DNA of 64,000 nucleotides from Propioniciclava sinopodophylli (GCF_004324755.1 NZ_SDMQ01000007.1:114217-178216), one strand, 5' to 3'. Positions 29,621 through 40,796 are shown, counted from the stretch's first letter. Notes: generated from the sequence alone by a model not told the origin. Translations and numbers: made by a program.

Positions 29621-31170
29621 GCTCCCCTCCTCTCGGCCGGCACGACCGCCAGCGGGGACTCGGACACGGTACAGCCCGGCGTCAGGGGCAGGGTGAGACG
29701 GAACTGGGCACCGTGGCCCGGGCGTCCCCACGCGTTCAGCCAGCCGCCGTGCAGCTGGGCGTCCTCGAGCGCGATCGAGAGGCCCAGCCCGGACCCGCCG
29801 ACGGTGCGCTGGCGGGACGAGTCGGCTCGCCAGAAGCGGGTGAAGACCTGGTGGGCCTGGGCGGCGCTGAAGCCGACCCCGTGGTCGCGGATGGTGACGG
29901 CCACGGCGTCCGTGTTCGTGGCAACGCGCAGCACCACGTCGTGGCCCTCGCCGTGCTCGATGGCGTTGCTGAGCAGGTTGCTGATGATGCGGCGGACGCG
30001 GCGCGGGTCAACCCGGCAGCGGGCCTCATCCGGGGCGTCGAGGACGAGCTTCGTGTCGTACGCCTCGGCCAGCGGTTGCTGCGCGGCGATCTCGGCGGCC
30101 ACGAGCTGCACCATGTCGACCTCGTCGACCTGCAGCTCGGCGGCGCCGGCGTCGAAGCGGCTGATCTCCAGCAGCTCGGTGAGCAGATACTCGAAGCGGT
30201 CGAGCTCGCCCTTGAGCAGTTCGGTGGAGCGGCGCGCGGGGGCGGAGAACTCGTCACGGCCCTCGTAGAGCACGTCGGCGGCCATGCGCACCGTGGTCAG
30301 GGGCGTGCGGAGCTCGTGGCTGACGTCGGAGACGAACTGGCGTTGCACGAGCGAGAGGTTCTCCAGTTCCTGGATCTTGCGGCCCAGCTCGACCGCCATG
30401 TGATTCATCGACCGACCCAGTCCGGCCAGGTCGTCGGAGCCGCGGATCGCCATGCGCTCGTCGAGGTGGCCGGCAGCGATCCGCTCCGACGTCTCACGGG
30501 CGGCGCGGATGGGCCGCAGCGCCTGCAGCGAGATCAGGTACATCAGGCCGGTCATCAGGGGCAGGAACACCACGGCGGCGAGCAGGGCCGAGCGCTGGAC
30601 GACCTCGAGGGTCTGCTGCTCCTGGTCCATCCCGAACAGGAAGTACACCGGGTAGCGGCCCGAGCCGGGCGCGAGCAGCGCACCGCCGACGACCAGGCCC
30701 GCCCGCGGCGTCCGGCCGTCGGTGAACGCGATCGAGGTCGGGGTGGTGAACAGGTCCTGCCCGCCGGAGGCGACGGCCTCGCGGATCGGCACGGGCACGG
30801 ACGCCACGTCGACGCCGGCCGAGGTGATGTCGGAGACGGGTCCGGAGATGATCAGGTCGTACTGGTCGCCCACGTTGCCGCGGCTGGCGACGTCGCGGGC
30901 CAGGCGGGTCAGGTGCTCGTTCACCGTTGAGGTGCGCAGGTCGGCGTCACGCAGCGAGGCCTGCATGCCCTCCAGCACGGCGGACGCCTCGGAGACCGAC
31001 TGGTCGGTCTTGGCCTCGAGGATGCCGCGGGTGGACTGGTCGACCAGCAGCCAGCCGGTGATGCCGAACACGACCAGCGCCGCCAGCACGCTGTTGGTCA
31101 CGACCCGGAACGACAGCGACCGTGACCACCACCGGGCCGGGGCCCGGAGCACGCGGCCCAGCCGGCTCAT
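29617..31170 (-). CDS. mtrB: Sensor histidine kinase MtrB
   Basis: 517 aa. Two membrane helices (about 24-46 and 190-215) flank an extracellular domain; HAMP follows, with the phospho-accepting His in VSHELRTPL (about 284). The ATPase has an N box SNLLSNAIEHG and G boxes DHGVGF and GSGLGLSIA. With MtrA it forms the essential actinobacterial two-component system that links cell division, wall hydrolases and osmotic state. The start overlaps the mtrA stop by 4 nt and the end overlaps lpqB by 4 nt, so all three are translationally coupled. Confidence 0.94.
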   Translation of the reverse strand: MSRLGRVLRAPARWWSRSLSFRVVTNSVLAALVVFGITGWLLVDQSTRGILEAKTDQSVSEASAVLEGMQASLRDADLRTSTVNEHLTRLARDVASRGNVGDQYDLIISGPVSDITSAGVDVASVPVPIREAVASGGQDLFTTPTSIAFTDGRTPRAGLVVGGALLAPGSGRYPVYFLFGMDQEQQTLEVVQRSALLAAVVFLPLMTGLMYLISLQALRPIRAARETSERIAAGHLDERMAIRGSDDLAGLGRSMNHMAVELGRKIQELENLSLVQRQFVSDVSHELRTPLTTVRMAADVLYEGRDEFSAPARRSTELLKGELDRFEYLLTELLEISRFDAGAAELQVDEVDMVQLVAAEIAAQQPLAEAYDTKLVLDAPDEARCRVDPRRVRRIISNLLSNAIEHGEGHDVVLRVATNTDAVAVTIRDHGVGFSAAQAHQVFTRFWRADSSRQRTVGGSGLGLSIALEDAQLHGGWLNAWGRPGHGAQFRLTLPLTPGCTVSESPLAVVPAERRGA

Positions 31171-31868
31171 GGCGCGGTGGGCGTCCCCGCGCGGTAGCCG
31201 ATGCCCCGGACGGTCACGATGGTCTCGGGGTGCTCCGGGTCACGCTCGATCTTGCTGCGCAGCCGCTGCACGTGGACGTTCACCAGGCGGGTGTCGCCCG
31301 GGTGCCGGTAGCCCCAGACCTCCTGCAGCAGGAGCTCGCGCGTGAACGCCTGGCGCGGCTTGCGGGCCAGCGCCAGGAGCAGGTCGAACTCGAGCGGCGT
31401 CAGCGAGATGGGCTCGTCGCCGCGGTGCACGGTGTGGGCGTCCACATCGATGGTGATGTCGCCGATGCGGAGCGCGACCGGGTCGTCCCCCGGCGGCGCG
31501 GAGCGGCGCAGGCGCGTCTTGACGCGGGCCAGGAGCTCCTGGGTCTTGAAAGGCTTGGGCACGTAGTCGTCCGCGCCGGCCTCCAGGCCCTCGACGACGT
31601 CGGTGGTGTCGGACTTCGCGGTCAACATGACGATGGGGACGTCGGACTCGGAGCGAAGGTCGCGGCACACGTCCACCCCGTCGCGCCCGGGCAGCATGAG
31701 GTCGAGCAGGACCAGGTCCGGGCTGAACCGCCGGAACTCGTCCACGGCCTCATCCCCCCGGCCGACCCACGCGGTCTCGAAACCGGATGCCTGCAGCACG
31801 ATCTGCAGCATCTCGGCCAGGGCCGCGTCGTCATCGACCACGAGTACCTTGCTGCCGGTCACACTCAC
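31167..31868 (-). CDS. mtrA: Response regulator MtrA
   Basis: 233 aa from GTG 31868. OmpR/PhoB class. The receiver domain has the acidic pocket VVDDD (10-14), the phospho-Asp in LLDLMLPG (D56), T in MLTAKS and K in PKPFK. The winged-helix DNA-binding domain (about 135-228) ends in VRGIGYRAG. It controls genes for peptidoglycan hydrolases and division in relatives. It starts 10 nt after the yqgE stop and overlaps mtrB by 4 nt. Confidence 0.96.
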   Translation of the reverse strand: MSVTGSKVLVVDDDAALAEMLQIVLQASGFETAWVGRGDEAVDEFRRFSPDLVLLDLMLPGRDGVDVCRDLRSESDVPIVMLTAKSDTTDVVEGLEAGADDYVPKPFKTQELLARVKTRLRRSAPPGDDPVALRIGDITIDVDAHTVHRGDEPISLTPLEFDLLLALARKPRQAFTRELLLQEVWGYRHPGDTRLVNVHVQRLRSKIERDPEHPETIVTVRGIGYRAGTPTAP

Positions 31869-31878
31869 CGATTCCCCC

Positions 31879-32454
31879 TCAGTTCAGCTCCGGTGTGGGC
31901 GTCCACGTTGCCAACCAGCCTAGTTCCCCGCCCTGACGGGCCAGCACCCGACGCCACAACGACTCCGGATCGGAGTCGAAGACGTCTGCGTGGCGGGCCG
32001 CGACGGGGTGCCACATGCCTTGGGCGACCTCGCCCTGCAGCTGGCCCGGGGCCCAGCCCGCATACCCGGCGAAGATGCGCAGGTCGCTGTAGGCGCCCGC
32101 CGCGAGCTCGAGCGGCGTCTCCAGGTGGAGCAGGCCGACCCGGTCGAACAGGTGCCGCCAGCCGGGCGGCTCCTCGGTCGGGTGGACGGGAGTGGCCAGG
32201 CAGATCGCGCCCTCCTGGGAGACCGGGCCGCCGTCGAACAGGCGGTGCGGCCACGTGGTCAGGGCGTCCCAGCCCGGCAGGACGCCGGACAGCTCGATCC
32301 CCGTGTAGGCGTTGAGCACGACGCCCAGCGCCCCGGAGTCGTCCACGTCGAGCAGCAGGACGACGGCCCCGTCGAAGACGCCGTCGGACAGCTCGACGCC
32401 GGCGACGAGCAGCGTCCCGGGCTGGAGGGGTGCGCTGGCGGTGTCCGGGTCCAC
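31879..32454 (-). CDS. YqgE/AlgH (DUF179) family protein
   Basis: 191 aa from GTG 32454 (no strong ribosome site; an upstream in-frame ATG at about 32514 is possible but would touch the tmRNA end). The family pattern is clear: PGTLLVAG, FDGAVVLLLD, GVVLNAYT, FDGGPV and IFAGYAGWAPGQLQGE. The molecular role of the family is not settled. It is the first gene of the operon leading into mtrA, 66 nt downstream of the tmRNA gene. Confidence 0.85.
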   Translation of the reverse strand: MDPDTASAPLQPGTLLVAGVELSDGVFDGAVVLLLDVDDSGALGVVLNAYTGIELSGVLPGWDALTTWPHRLFDGGPVSQEGAICLATPVHPTEEPPGWRHLFDRVGLLHLETPLELAAGAYSDLRIFAGYAGWAPGQLQGEVAQGMWHPVAARHADVFDSDPESLWRRVLARQGGELGWLATWTPTPELN

Positions 32455-32520
32455 CCCAGCATCATGGCACGAACATGCCCCGGCCCCGGCCTGGTGGGGC
32501 CGGGACCGGGGCATCGCAAG

Positions 32521-32891
<371 letters not shown>

Positions 32892-32939
32892 TGTTGAGTT
32901 GTTCTCCCGCACCGCCTGTCGAGGGCCCGGGAGCACTCC

Positions 32940-32969
32940 AGTATACGTCGGCCGACGCCTACCTCCCAA
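32940..32969 (-). promoter_or_regulatory. Promoter of the tmRNA gene
   Basis: -10 TATACT (32945-32940) with TTGGGA (32969-32964) 18 nt upstream. The mature 5' end is 48 nt further downstream, so the primary transcript would carry a leader of about 40 nt, removable by RNase P. The -35 abuts the stop codon of the DUF1707 gene. Confidence 0.6.
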
Positions 32970-33539
32970 TCAGCGGCCGTCGGTGCGCAGCGGCGCGACG
33001 CGCAGGACTTGCATCACCGGGTTGTGGAACGGCTGGCCGGACAGGGCCCGGGCTCCGCCCATCACGGTGAGGACGAGCCAGCCGAGCCAGCCGGTGACCA
33101 TCAGCGTGGCCACCAGCTCCCCCGGCAGGAGCAGTCCCCCGACGACCGCGGTGACGATGCACGCCAGGCCGGAGACGAGTTGGAAGTTGAACGCCTTGGC
33201 CGCCTCGCGTCGCCCCGGCGTGCCGGGTGTGGCGACCGCGTAGAGGAACAGCGGCCCGAAGATCCAGCTGACCAGCGCCGACAGGTGCGCGACGGCGCCC
33301 AGGCCGGTGACCTGCGGGTGCTTGGCGACCACGGGTCGCGGGGCCATGATCCGCGCGGGGAGGCCCGCGAGGCCGGCGTTGAGGTCGCGTCGGGTCTGTG
33401 CCGACATCACCATCCCCAGCCGCTGGTCGAGTTCGAACTCGTCGAGTCGCCCGTCGCAGTAGGCGTCCTGTAGCAGCGTCTCCGCGCGGAGGCGTTCGGC
33501 GTCTCCCACGCGCAGGTCGCGGGAAGGAAGGTTGGTCAT
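32970..33539 (-). CDS. DUF1707 / DUF4870 membrane protein
   Basis: 189 aa. The N-terminal DUF1707 (RVGDAERLRAETLLQDAYCDGRLDEFELDQRL) is an actinobacterial module of unknown role. The C-terminal half (about 78-170) is a DUF4870-like domain with three hydrophobic segments (HLSALVSWIFGPLFLY, LACIVTAVVGGLLL, LGWLVLTVM). The topology suggests a cytoplasmic N-terminus. No function known. Confidence 0.75.
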   Translation of the reverse strand: MTNLPSRDLRVGDAERLRAETLLQDAYCDGRLDEFELDQRLGMVMSAQTRRDLNAGLAGLPARIMAPRPVVAKHPQVTGLGAVAHLSALVSWIFGPLFLYAVATPGTPGRREAAKAFNFQLVSGLACIVTAVVGGLLLPGELVATLMVTGWLGWLVLTVMGGARALSGQPFHNPVMQVLRVAPLRTDGR

Positions 33540-33627
33540 GCGGCCAGTCTGCCCGGCGATCAGCGGATCCCCATCGGGCCTTCCCCCCGACGCCCCCTGA
33601 ACGGGGGCATCGGAGGTGGCCCCGGCG

Positions 33628-33996
33628 TCAGCGGACGCCGACGAGGTCGCAGACGAAGACGAGGGTCTCGTTGGGCTTGATGACGCCCCCGGCGCCGCGC
33701 GCGCCGTAGCCGAGGTGCGCCGGGATGGTGATGCGGCGGCGTCCGCCCACCTTCATGCCGGCGATGCCGGAGTCCCAGCCCTGGATGACCTGGCCGGCGC
33801 CCAGGCCGAAGACCAGCGGCTCACCGCGGTCGTAGGAGTTGTCGAACTCGGAGCCGTCGGACCAGGCGACGCCGACGTAGTGCACGGCGACCTGCTGGCC
33901 CGGCTTCGCCTCGGGGCCGGTGCCGACCTCGAGGTCGTCGAGCACGAGCTCGGTCGGGGCGTCGGTGTCGGGGATCTCAATGGTTGGCTTGTCCAT
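33628..33996 (-). CDS. FKBP-type peptidyl-prolyl isomerase
   Basis: 122 aa, a single FKBP domain without signal peptide, so cytoplasmic. Conserved residues: VAVHYVGVAWSDGSEFDNSY, FGLGAGQVIQGWDSGIAGM, PAHLGYGARG and LVFVCDLVGVR. It catalyses cis-trans isomerisation of Xaa-Pro bonds during folding. ATG 33996 is preferred; a TTG three codons upstream is possible. It follows the DUF2207 gene (15-nt gap) on the same strand. Confidence 0.92.
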   Translation of the reverse strand: MDKPTIEIPDTDAPTELVLDDLEVGTGPEAKPGQQVAVHYVGVAWSDGSEFDNSYDRGEPLVFGLGAGQVIQGWDSGIAGMKVGGRRRITIPAHLGYGARGAGGVIKPNETLVFVCDLVGVR

Positions 33997-34011
33997 GGGC
34001 CCCAACCCTAC

Positions 34012-35880
34012 TCACCAGCTGCCGCCGCCGCCTCCGCCGCCACCGCCGCCAGAGAAGCCGCCACCGAAGCCGCCGCCACCGCCGAAGGCCGAACCGCCAC
34101 CGCCGAAGCCGATGTCGTTGCTGAAGCTCGGGCCGTGCGAGGCCACCGAGGGGGCCGTCGAGGTCGGGATCGTGTGGCTCAGCGAGTCGAGGTGCCACAG
34201 CAGCAGGTGGGCGTCGAAGGTGGACGCCCCGTACCAGGAGGCGTCCGGGCGGGCCATGCGGCCCATCGCGATCGCCTGCTCGCAGACGCGGACCCAGCGG
34301 TCGGCCAACCCGAACAGTACCGCCCAGGGGAGGTACTTGGTGAAGATGTCCTCGCCCTCCTCGAACTTCAGCTGGTCGGCCTCAGCCGTGGCGATGTAGG
34401 TGCGGAACCCCTCCACCTGGTCCGTCCACGCGCGACCCAGGGCGGTGCGCTGGCCGCGTGCCATCTTGCCCTGCACGACGATGAGTGTGATCACCAGAGC
34501 GACGGTGGCCGGGACGAGGAACCACCCGAAGCCCGCCAGCAGGCGGACGTCGAAGAAGAAGAAGGCGATCATCGCCATCCACAGCAGCCCCATGATCGAG
34601 CCGCTCTTGCGCCCGCGGGCCACGCCGCGGAACCAGCGGTTGCCCAACGCCACGGTCCGCGCGTCGCGCTCGAGGGCGTCCGAGGCGTCGGCCAGCTGGC
34701 CGGCTCGGTCGAGCCGGACGGTGCCCTTGCCGCCGCTGAACAGTTCCCCGAGCAGCAGGGCGCTGGGGTCGTCGGGAGCCCGGCGCGGGTCGCGCAGCTC
34801 AGCTACGGGCCGGTCGCCGGACTCCAGCGTGATCGCCCCGTGCGTGGCCAGGCCGACCAGCGTGGCGGTGAGGTGCTCGGTCCTGTAGCGCCCGTCCAGA
34901 AGGAAGCCCGCGTAGGTGAGCGGCAGCTTCGGGGGCGCGAACGACACCGGAACCGGCACGTCCGGGTCGTTGCGCTCGACCCGGGTCGCCTCCCCCGCCA
35001 GCGGCACCGTCCCCGGCGGGACGCCCGCGTAGCGCTCGTCGTGGCCACGGCGGCGGTAGTAGAGGAAACCCGCGATCGGAATGGCGACCGCCGCGGCAGC
35101 CCCGGCGCCCTGCATCACGCGCGTGGCCCGCATCTCGGCGGCGTCCCCCCGCTCGCTGACAATCGGGGTGGTGTTGCTCACCGACGCCGGGTCGAGTTGC
35201 ACGCCGATCGTCATCAGCGAGCCGGTCGGGATGCCGTCCGGCTGGGTGAAGGTGACCGTGTCGCCGGAGGTGACCGCGCGGGCGCAGGTCTGGGTCGAGC
35301 GCGGCGGGCCCACGAAGCACGTCGCCCCCTGGACGCCGCCGGGCACGGTGACGGTCACGGTCGAGGAGCGGATGGCGCCCATCGTCGAGCCGGTCACGTC
35401 CCAGTACAGCTCCGGCACGCCCGTCGACTGGGGGGTGCGCAGCGCGCCACGCACGTCGTAGGAGAGGACGTAGGTTGCGGTGGGCGTCCGGATCGTGCGG
35501 TTGGCGTCGCCGATGCGGATGCGCATCACCGACTCGCGCTCGGTGTTGGAGTAGTTCGACACCTGCCACGCCGTCGACACGTCGCTCGGGCTGGCCACCT
35601 GGATGTTCGTGACTTCGTAGGACATGTCCTGGTCGTCGTCGAACGGCTCACGCGTGACGAGGTAGCGCTCGTAGCCGTGCCGCCCGGAGTTCGGGCCGAA
35701 GCGCAGCTCGATGGTCTCGGTGACCCTCAGCAAGCCGTCCGCCGTCACCGTGTAGTCGACGTCGAAGCGGTCGTACGTGTCGCCGGCGGCGTGCGCCGGG
35801 GTCGCGACGCCCAGGACCCAGCCCAGCGCGAGGAGCAGGCCGGCCAGCGTGGCCAACACGCGGCGGAGGCCCGCGCGCAC
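34012..35880 (-). CDS. DUF2207 family membrane protein with Gly-rich tail
   Basis: 622 aa from GTG 35880. Signal peptide (1-32, cleavage after AHA), then an extracellular beta-rich DUF2207 domain (about 35-245) that begins with DVDYTVTADGLLRVTETIEL. One membrane helix (about 262-280) follows, then a cytoplasmic region, two more helices (about 440-490) and a C-terminal tail of about 35 residues made almost only of Gly, Phe and Ser, ending GGSW. Function unknown. It begins one base after the smpB stop, so the two are coupled. Confidence 0.82.
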   Translation of the reverse strand: MRAGLRRVLATLAGLLLALGWVLGVATPAHAAGDTYDRFDVDYTVTADGLLRVTETIELRFGPNSGRHGYERYLVTREPFDDDQDMSYEVTNIQVASPSDVSTAWQVSNYSNTERESVMRIRIGDANRTIRTPTATYVLSYDVRGALRTPQSTGVPELYWDVTGSTMGAIRSSTVTVTVPGGVQGATCFVGPPRSTQTCARAVTSGDTVTFTQPDGIPTGSLMTIGVQLDPASVSNTTPIVSERGDAAEMRATRVMQGAGAAAAVAIPIAGFLYYRRRGHDERYAGVPPGTVPLAGEATRVERNDPDVPVPVSFAPPKLPLTYAGFLLDGRYRTEHLTATLVGLATHGAITLESGDRPVAELRDPRRAPDDPSALLLGELFSGGKGTVRLDRAGQLADASDALERDARTVALGNRWFRGVARGRKSGSIMGLLWMAMIAFFFFDVRLLAGFGWFLVPATVALVITLIVVQGKMARGQRTALGRAWTDQVEGFRTYIATAEADQLKFEEGEDIFTKYLPWAVLFGLADRWVRVCEQAIAMGRMARPDASWYGASTFDAHLLLWHLDSLSHTIPTSTAPSVASHGPSFSNDIGFGGGGSAFGGGGGFGGGFSGGGGGGGGGGSW

Positions 35881-35881
35881 C

Positions 35882-36355
35882 TCAACGCCCCCGCTTGTTG
35901 CGGGAGGCCAGGGCGCGCTGGGCCTCGCGGTTGGCGTCCCGCTCGGCGATGGTTTGGCGCTTGTCCCAGTCCTTCTTGCCGGTGGCGACGGCGATCTCGA
36001 CCTTGGCGTAGCCGTCGCTGAAGTAGATGGACAGCGGCACCAGCGTGCGGCCGGAGTTGGCCACCTCCTTCTCCAGCTTCGCGATCTCGCGGCGGTGGAG
36101 CAGGAGCTTGCGGTTGCGCGTCGGCCCGTGGCTGTGGGTGCCGAACTTGTACTCCGGGATGTTCACGCCCCGCAGCCACACCTCACCGTCGTCGATCGTG
36201 GCGAACCCGTCGGTCAGCGAGGCGCGGCCGGCGCGCAGCGACTTCACCTCCGTGCCGAGCAGCACGAGGCCGGCCTCGACACGGTCACCGATGTGGTAGT
36301 CGTGGCGGGCCTTCTTGTTCTGGGCGACGAGGACGCGCCCCTCGGGTCGCGGCAT
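35882..36355 (-). CDS. smpB: SsrA-binding protein SmpB
   Basis: 157 aa, normal length. Binds tmRNA and takes it to stalled ribosomes. Diagnostic motifs: [47 protein letters not shown] and the C-terminal [15 protein letters not shown] helix that enters the mRNA channel. The ATG is supported by AAGGAG about 11 nt upstream. The tmRNA partner is 3 kb downstream. Confidence 0.96.
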   Translation of the reverse strand: MPRPEGRVLVAQNKKARHDYHIGDRVEAGLVLLGTEVKSLRAGRASLTDGFATIDDGEVWLRGVNIPEYKFGTHSHGPTRNRKLLLHRREIAKLEKEVANSGRTLVPLSIYFSDGYAKVEIAVATGKKDWDKRQTIAERDANREAQRALASRNKRGR

Positions 36356-36380
36356 GGCCGACGGCTCCTTCCTGACGCGA

Positions 36381-36413
36381 GAGTGCCGCCCAGCATATAG
36401 CGGGGCGGCACTC
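36381..36413 (-). terminator. Stem-loop between the M23 peptidase gene and smpB
   Basis: Arms GAGTGCCGCCC (36381-36391) and GGGCGGCACTC (36403-36413) form an 11-bp perfect stem with an 11-nt AT-rich loop. No T-run follows. It probably limits read-through from the ftsE-ftsX-peptidase unit into smpB. Confidence 0.55.
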
Positions 36414-36429
36414 GCAACGCGCGCGGCCG

Positions 36430-37821
36430 TCAGGCCACGTAGCGGACGGCGTTCACCGGGACGCCGTCCAGACGCAGCTCGAAGTGGAGGTGCGGCGTGG
36501 TGGACAGGCCGGTGCTGCCGACGTAGCCGATCAGCTGGCCGCGCTCGACGCGCTGCCCGACGCTGACGACGTTGCGTGAGTTGTGCGCGTACCCCGTGGT
36601 CACGTACTTGCCGTTGATGGCGTCGCCGTGGCCTATCAGGATGAAGTTGCCGTAGCCGCCGTTGGGGCCCGACTTCAGCACGGTGCCGGACTGGGAGGCG
36701 TAGATCGGGGTGCCCGTGGGGGCGCCCAGGTCGACGCCGTTGTGCATGCGCCAGTACTTCAGGATCGGGTGGAAGCGCATGCCGAACGGCGAGCCGTAGT
36801 TCGCGTTGACCGGGCGCTGGAAGCCGTGAGCCGACACGCGCGAGGACGACCGGGACGGGGTGCTCGCGCGGGGCGGCTGCGCCGACGAAGGCTTCTGGGT
36901 GTCCCGTGCCTCCTGCTCGGCCTTGCGGCGCGCCTCCTCCTCGGCCTTGCGGCGCGCCTCCTCCTCGGCGCGGATCCGGGCGATCTCGGCCTGGATCTCG
37001 CCCTGCAGTCGCTGCTCGTCGGCCTGGAGCGAGCGGAAAGCGGCCTCGTCGGCGTCCAGCTCGGACTGGGCTGCGGTGCGGGCCACCTCGTTGGCGGCGA
37101 CCAGGCGGGCCACCATGGCGCGCTGGGCCTCGGCCTGGCGCTCGAGCTGGGCGATGCGGGCGACCGACTTCTCGGACTCGGCCTTCTCGCCGGCGATGCG
37201 GGCCTCGATCTCGGCCTGCAGGGCGCGGGCCGCCTCGAGCTCGTCGCGCACGGCGTCCAGTCGGGCCTTCTCGGCGGCCTGGGTGTCGAACACGGTGGTG
37301 TTCCACTGGAGGCGCTGGCTCATCTCGGCCGGCGTCTCGGCGCCGAACAGGACGGTCAGGTCGCGCAGGTCGCTCTGCTGCTGGAAGGACTCGCGGGCGG
37401 CCTGGCCGATGAGGGCGACCTGGGCCGCGACCTCCGCCTCGGCCTTGGCGACGCGCTGCTTGGCGAGCTCGAGCTCGGCGCGGGCGGCCTCGAGCTCGGC
37501 GGCGATTCGCGCGTCATTCTCGCGCGCGATGTCCAATTCCACGGAAATGTCGGCAAGCGCCGCCTGCGCATTTTCCAACTCATTCTGGGAGGTCAGGAGT
37601 GCCTGCGTCGCGGCATTCACATTCTGCTGCGCGGAATGGACACTGTCCTGAGCCGTATTGCGCTTGGTGCGGGTGTCGGCGACCTGGTTGCGGAGGTCGG
37701 ACAGCGTCTCGGCGGACGCGAGGGGCGCGACCAGGGCGACGGACAGCACCGCCACCGTGCACACCCCCGCCAACCGACGCGCCCGACGTGACGCGCACAC
37801 GGCTTCGTGGACCTGGCTCAC
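36430..37821 (-). CDS. Secreted M23 peptidoglycan endopeptidase, EnvC-like
   Basis: 463 aa from GTG 37821. Signal peptide (to about residue 37, ASA), a long Ala/Glu coiled coil (about 40-290), a [14 protein letters not shown] linker, a Ser/Pro spacer, and a C-terminal LytM/M23 domain (about 340-463). The zinc site is intact: H and D in HNGVDLG, and HLHFEL, plus the catalytic H in GYAHNS. Unlike E. coli EnvC it should therefore be an active hydrolase. It is directly downstream of ftsE-ftsX, whose complex recruits and activates such coiled-coil partners at the division site. Confidence 0.9.
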   Translation of the reverse strand: MSQVHEAVCASRRARRLAGVCTVAVLSVALVAPLASAETLSDLRNQVADTRTKRNTAQDSVHSAQQNVNAATQALLTSQNELENAQAALADISVELDIARENDARIAAELEAARAELELAKQRVAKAEAEVAAQVALIGQAARESFQQQSDLRDLTVLFGAETPAEMSQRLQWNTTVFDTQAAEKARLDAVRDELEAARALQAEIEARIAGEKAESEKSVARIAQLERQAEAQRAMVARLVAANEVARTAAQSELDADEAAFRSLQADEQRLQGEIQAEIARIRAEEEARRKAEEEARRKAEQEARDTQKPSSAQPPRASTPSRSSSRVSAHGFQRPVNANYGSPFGMRFHPILKYWRMHNGVDLGAPTGTPIYASQSGTVLKSGPNGGYGNFILIGHGDAINGKYVTTGYAHNSRNVVSVGQRVERGQLIGYVGSTGLSTTPHLHFELRLDGVPVNAVRYVA

Positions 37822-37869
37822 TTCTTGACTCCCAACGGTTTCGCGTGTGCGAACCGCGCAGGAGAAGGC

Positions 37870-38772
37870 TCACACCTTCAGGAAGCGGCGGGTCGCAACC
37901 AACGTGGGGATCATAGAGAGGGCGATGGCGACGGCCACAAGCCAAACCACGGCAATCCCGACATGGTCCCAGCCGACCCACGTGAATCCCTGAAGGGCAG
38001 GTTTAGCCTTTTCCACGATCGCGAACTGCTGGATGGCCGCCAGCGTGGCGCACGCCAGGGCCGCCCCGCCGAGGGCCACGATCAGGCTCTCGAGCAGGAA
38101 CGGCAACATGATGTAGGTGTTCGAGGCGCCGACCAGGCGCATGATCCCGATCTCCCGGCGGCGGGTGAAGACGGCCATCCGGATGGTGTTGCCGATCTGC
38201 AGGGCGGCCGCCAGCAGCAGCAGTCCAGACGCCCCGATGGCGAGCCACCGGCCCCAGTTGAGCCACTCGAACAACGGATCCAGGAATTGGCGCAGGTCCT
38301 GCACGTTCTGGACGCCGGGCATCATGCTCGTCTCGGCAACCACCTTCTGATATTCCTCAGGATTCGTCAGCTTGATCCTGAAAAGATCCTGCATGTCCTC
38401 AGCTTTCATGGACGCGAGGACGGGTGAATCGGCGTAGGTCTGCTTGAATTCGGCGAAGACCTCTTCCTGGCTCTGGTAGTAGACGTCGGCCACCTCGGGG
38501 TTGCCGTTCAGGGCGGCGCGGATGGCGGTGCGCTCGGCGTCGGTCGTTCCCTGACCGGGCGTGCAGTTCTCGCCCTGGGTGGCCGGCGTGCACAAGAAGA
38601 CGTTGATCTCGATGCGGTCATACCACCGCCCCTTGATCAGGTCGACCTGCTGGGTCACCAGCACGCCGAGGCCGAAGAGGGTCAGCGAGACCCACATGGT
38701 GACGAGGACGGCGAGATTCATGCTCGCGTTGCGGCGGAGCCCCGAGAACAGCTCGGTGAGTGCGTGGCGCAT
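37870..38772 (-). CDS. ftsX: Cell division protein FtsX
   Basis: 300 aa. Four membrane helices in the usual FtsX arrangement: one near the N-terminus (about 20-43), an extracellular loop with two cysteines (LCTPATQGENC), and three C-terminal helices (about 180-205, 225-255, 270-292). With FtsE it forms an ABC-type complex that controls peptidoglycan hydrolases. It starts 23 nt downstream of ftsE and is followed by its likely M23 hydrolase partner. Confidence 0.93.
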   Translation of the reverse strand: MRHALTELFSGLRRNASMNLAVLVTMWVSLTLFGLGVLVTQQVDLIKGRWYDRIEINVFLCTPATQGENCTPGQGTTDAERTAIRAALNGNPEVADVYYQSQEEVFAEFKQTYADSPVLASMKAEDMQDLFRIKLTNPEEYQKVVAETSMMPGVQNVQDLRQFLDPLFEWLNWGRWLAIGASGLLLLAAALQIGNTIRMAVFTRRREIGIMRLVGASNTYIMLPFLLESLIVALGGAALACATLAAIQQFAIVEKAKPALQGFTWVGWDHVGIAVVWLVAVAIALSMIPTLVATRRFLKV

Positions 38773-38795
38773 GGTGTGTCTTCTCCCCTACCCGA

Positions 38796-39482
<687 letters not shown>

Positions 39483-39599
39483 AGGTGTGTCCCAGCCGGG
39501 GTCGACGATGGGGAAGGATCCTGAGATTTTTCAGGCCGGCCGATCCTCAGCGTAGGCGACCCGGACGCCCGCGCCACTGCGGCACGCCGTCCCGGTCGG

Positions 39600-39618
39600 C
39601 TGAGCCTGTCGAAGCCCC
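39600..39618. repeat. Dispersed GAGCCTGTCGAAG repeat after prfB
   Basis: CTGAGCCTGTCGAAGCCCC directly abuts the prfB stop codon (39619-39621). Same family as the copies at 18719, 25299 and 46441. Confidence 0.65.
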
Positions 39619-40737
39619 TTACACGTCCTCGCCGAGCTCGACCTGCTTGCGCCAGCGGATGCCGGCGTCGATGAAGCCGTCGATGTCGCCGTCGAAGACC
39701 GCGTCGGGGTTGCCCACCTCGTGGTTGGTCCGCAGGTCCTTAACCATCTGGTACGGGTTCAGGACGTAGGAGCGCATCTGATCGCCCCACGACGCCTTGA
39801 CGTCACCCGCGAGTTCCTTCTTCTTGGCGTCCTCCTCCTGCTTCTTCAGCAGCAGCAGGCGCGACTGGAGCACGCGCATGGCGGCTGCGCGGTTCTGGAT
39901 CTGGCTCTTCTCGTCCTGCATCGAGACCACCAGGCCGGTGGGCAGGTGGGTGATGCGCACGGCGGAGTCGGTGGTGTTGACCGACTGGCCGCCGGGGCCG
40001 GAACTGCGGAACACGTCGACACGGATGTCGGACTCGGGCACGTCGACGTGGTCGGTCGACTCGATCAGGGGGATCACCTCGACGGCGGCGAAGGACGTCT
40101 GGCGCCGGCCCTGGTTGTCGAACGGGCTGATCCGGACGAGGCGGTGGGTGCCGCCCTCGACCGAGAGCGTGCCGAACGCGAAGGGGGCGCTGACCTCGAA
40201 GGTGACCGACTTCAGGCCCGCCTCCTCGGCGTAGCTGGTGTCCATCACCTTGGTGGCGTGGCCGTGCCGCTCGGCCCAGCGCAAGTACATGCGCAGCAGC
40301 ATCTCGGCGAAGTCAGCGGCGTCCACACCGCCGGCGCCCGCGCGGATGGTGACCACGGCGTCCCGCTCGTCGTACTCGCCTGACAGCAGGGTGCGGATCT
40401 CCAGCGCGGCGATCTCGTCCTTCAGCCCGCCCAGTTCCTTCTCGGCCTCGGCGCGGGAGGCCTCGTCGCCCTCCTCGGCGGCGAGCTCGAACATGATCGG
40501 CAGGTCGTCGAGGCGTCCGCGCAGCTTCTCGAGCCGCTCCACCTCCGACTGCAGGCGGGAGAGCCGGGACGTGACGCGCTGGGCGTTCTCCTGGTCGTCC
40601 CACAGGTCGGGGGCAGCCACCTCCTCCTGGAGGCCCGCGATCTCGGCGCGCTTTGCGTCGGGGTCGAGGACGGCCTCGATGCTGGTCAGGGCGCGGTCGA
40701 GATCCGCGATCTCGGTGCTGATGTCTAGGGCTGCCAC
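39619..40737 (-). CDS. prfB: Peptide chain release factor 2
   Basis: 372 aa from GTG 40737. Recognises UGA and UAA stop codons: the discriminator tripeptide SPF is in [10 protein letters not shown] (about 203) and the catalytic GGQ is in SGPGGQS (about 249). The reading frame is uninterrupted, so the programmed +1 frameshift that autoregulates RF2 in many bacteria is absent. It is upstream of ftsE, as in other bacteria, and about 100 nt downstream of tRNA-Val. Confidence 0.96.
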   Translation of the reverse strand: MAALDISTEIADLDRALTSIEAVLDPDAKRAEIAGLQEEVAAPDLWDDQENAQRVTSRLSRLQSEVERLEKLRGRLDDLPIMFELAAEEGDEASRAEAEKELGGLKDEIAALEIRTLLSGEYDERDAVVTIRAGAGGVDAADFAEMLLRMYLRWAERHGHATKVMDTSYAEEAGLKSVTFEVSAPFAFGTLSVEGGTHRLVRISPFDNQGRRQTSFAAVEVIPLIESTDHVDVPESDIRVDVFRSSGPGGQSVNTTDSAVRITHLPTGLVVSMQDEKSQIQNRAAAMRVLQSRLLLLKKQEEDAKKKELAGDVKASWGDQMRSYVLNPYQMVKDLRTNHEVGNPDAVFDGDIDGFIDAGIRWRKQVELGEDV

Positions 40738-40796
40738 GGGGGACCACTCTACCCCGAAGCCCGGTGGCCCCTGAGGCGCGAGCGCCGGAGGCCCCC

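Noticed and set aside
39619..40737. Programmed frameshift site in prfB
   Set aside because: The frame is continuous from GTG to stop; no internal UGA with CUU upstream.
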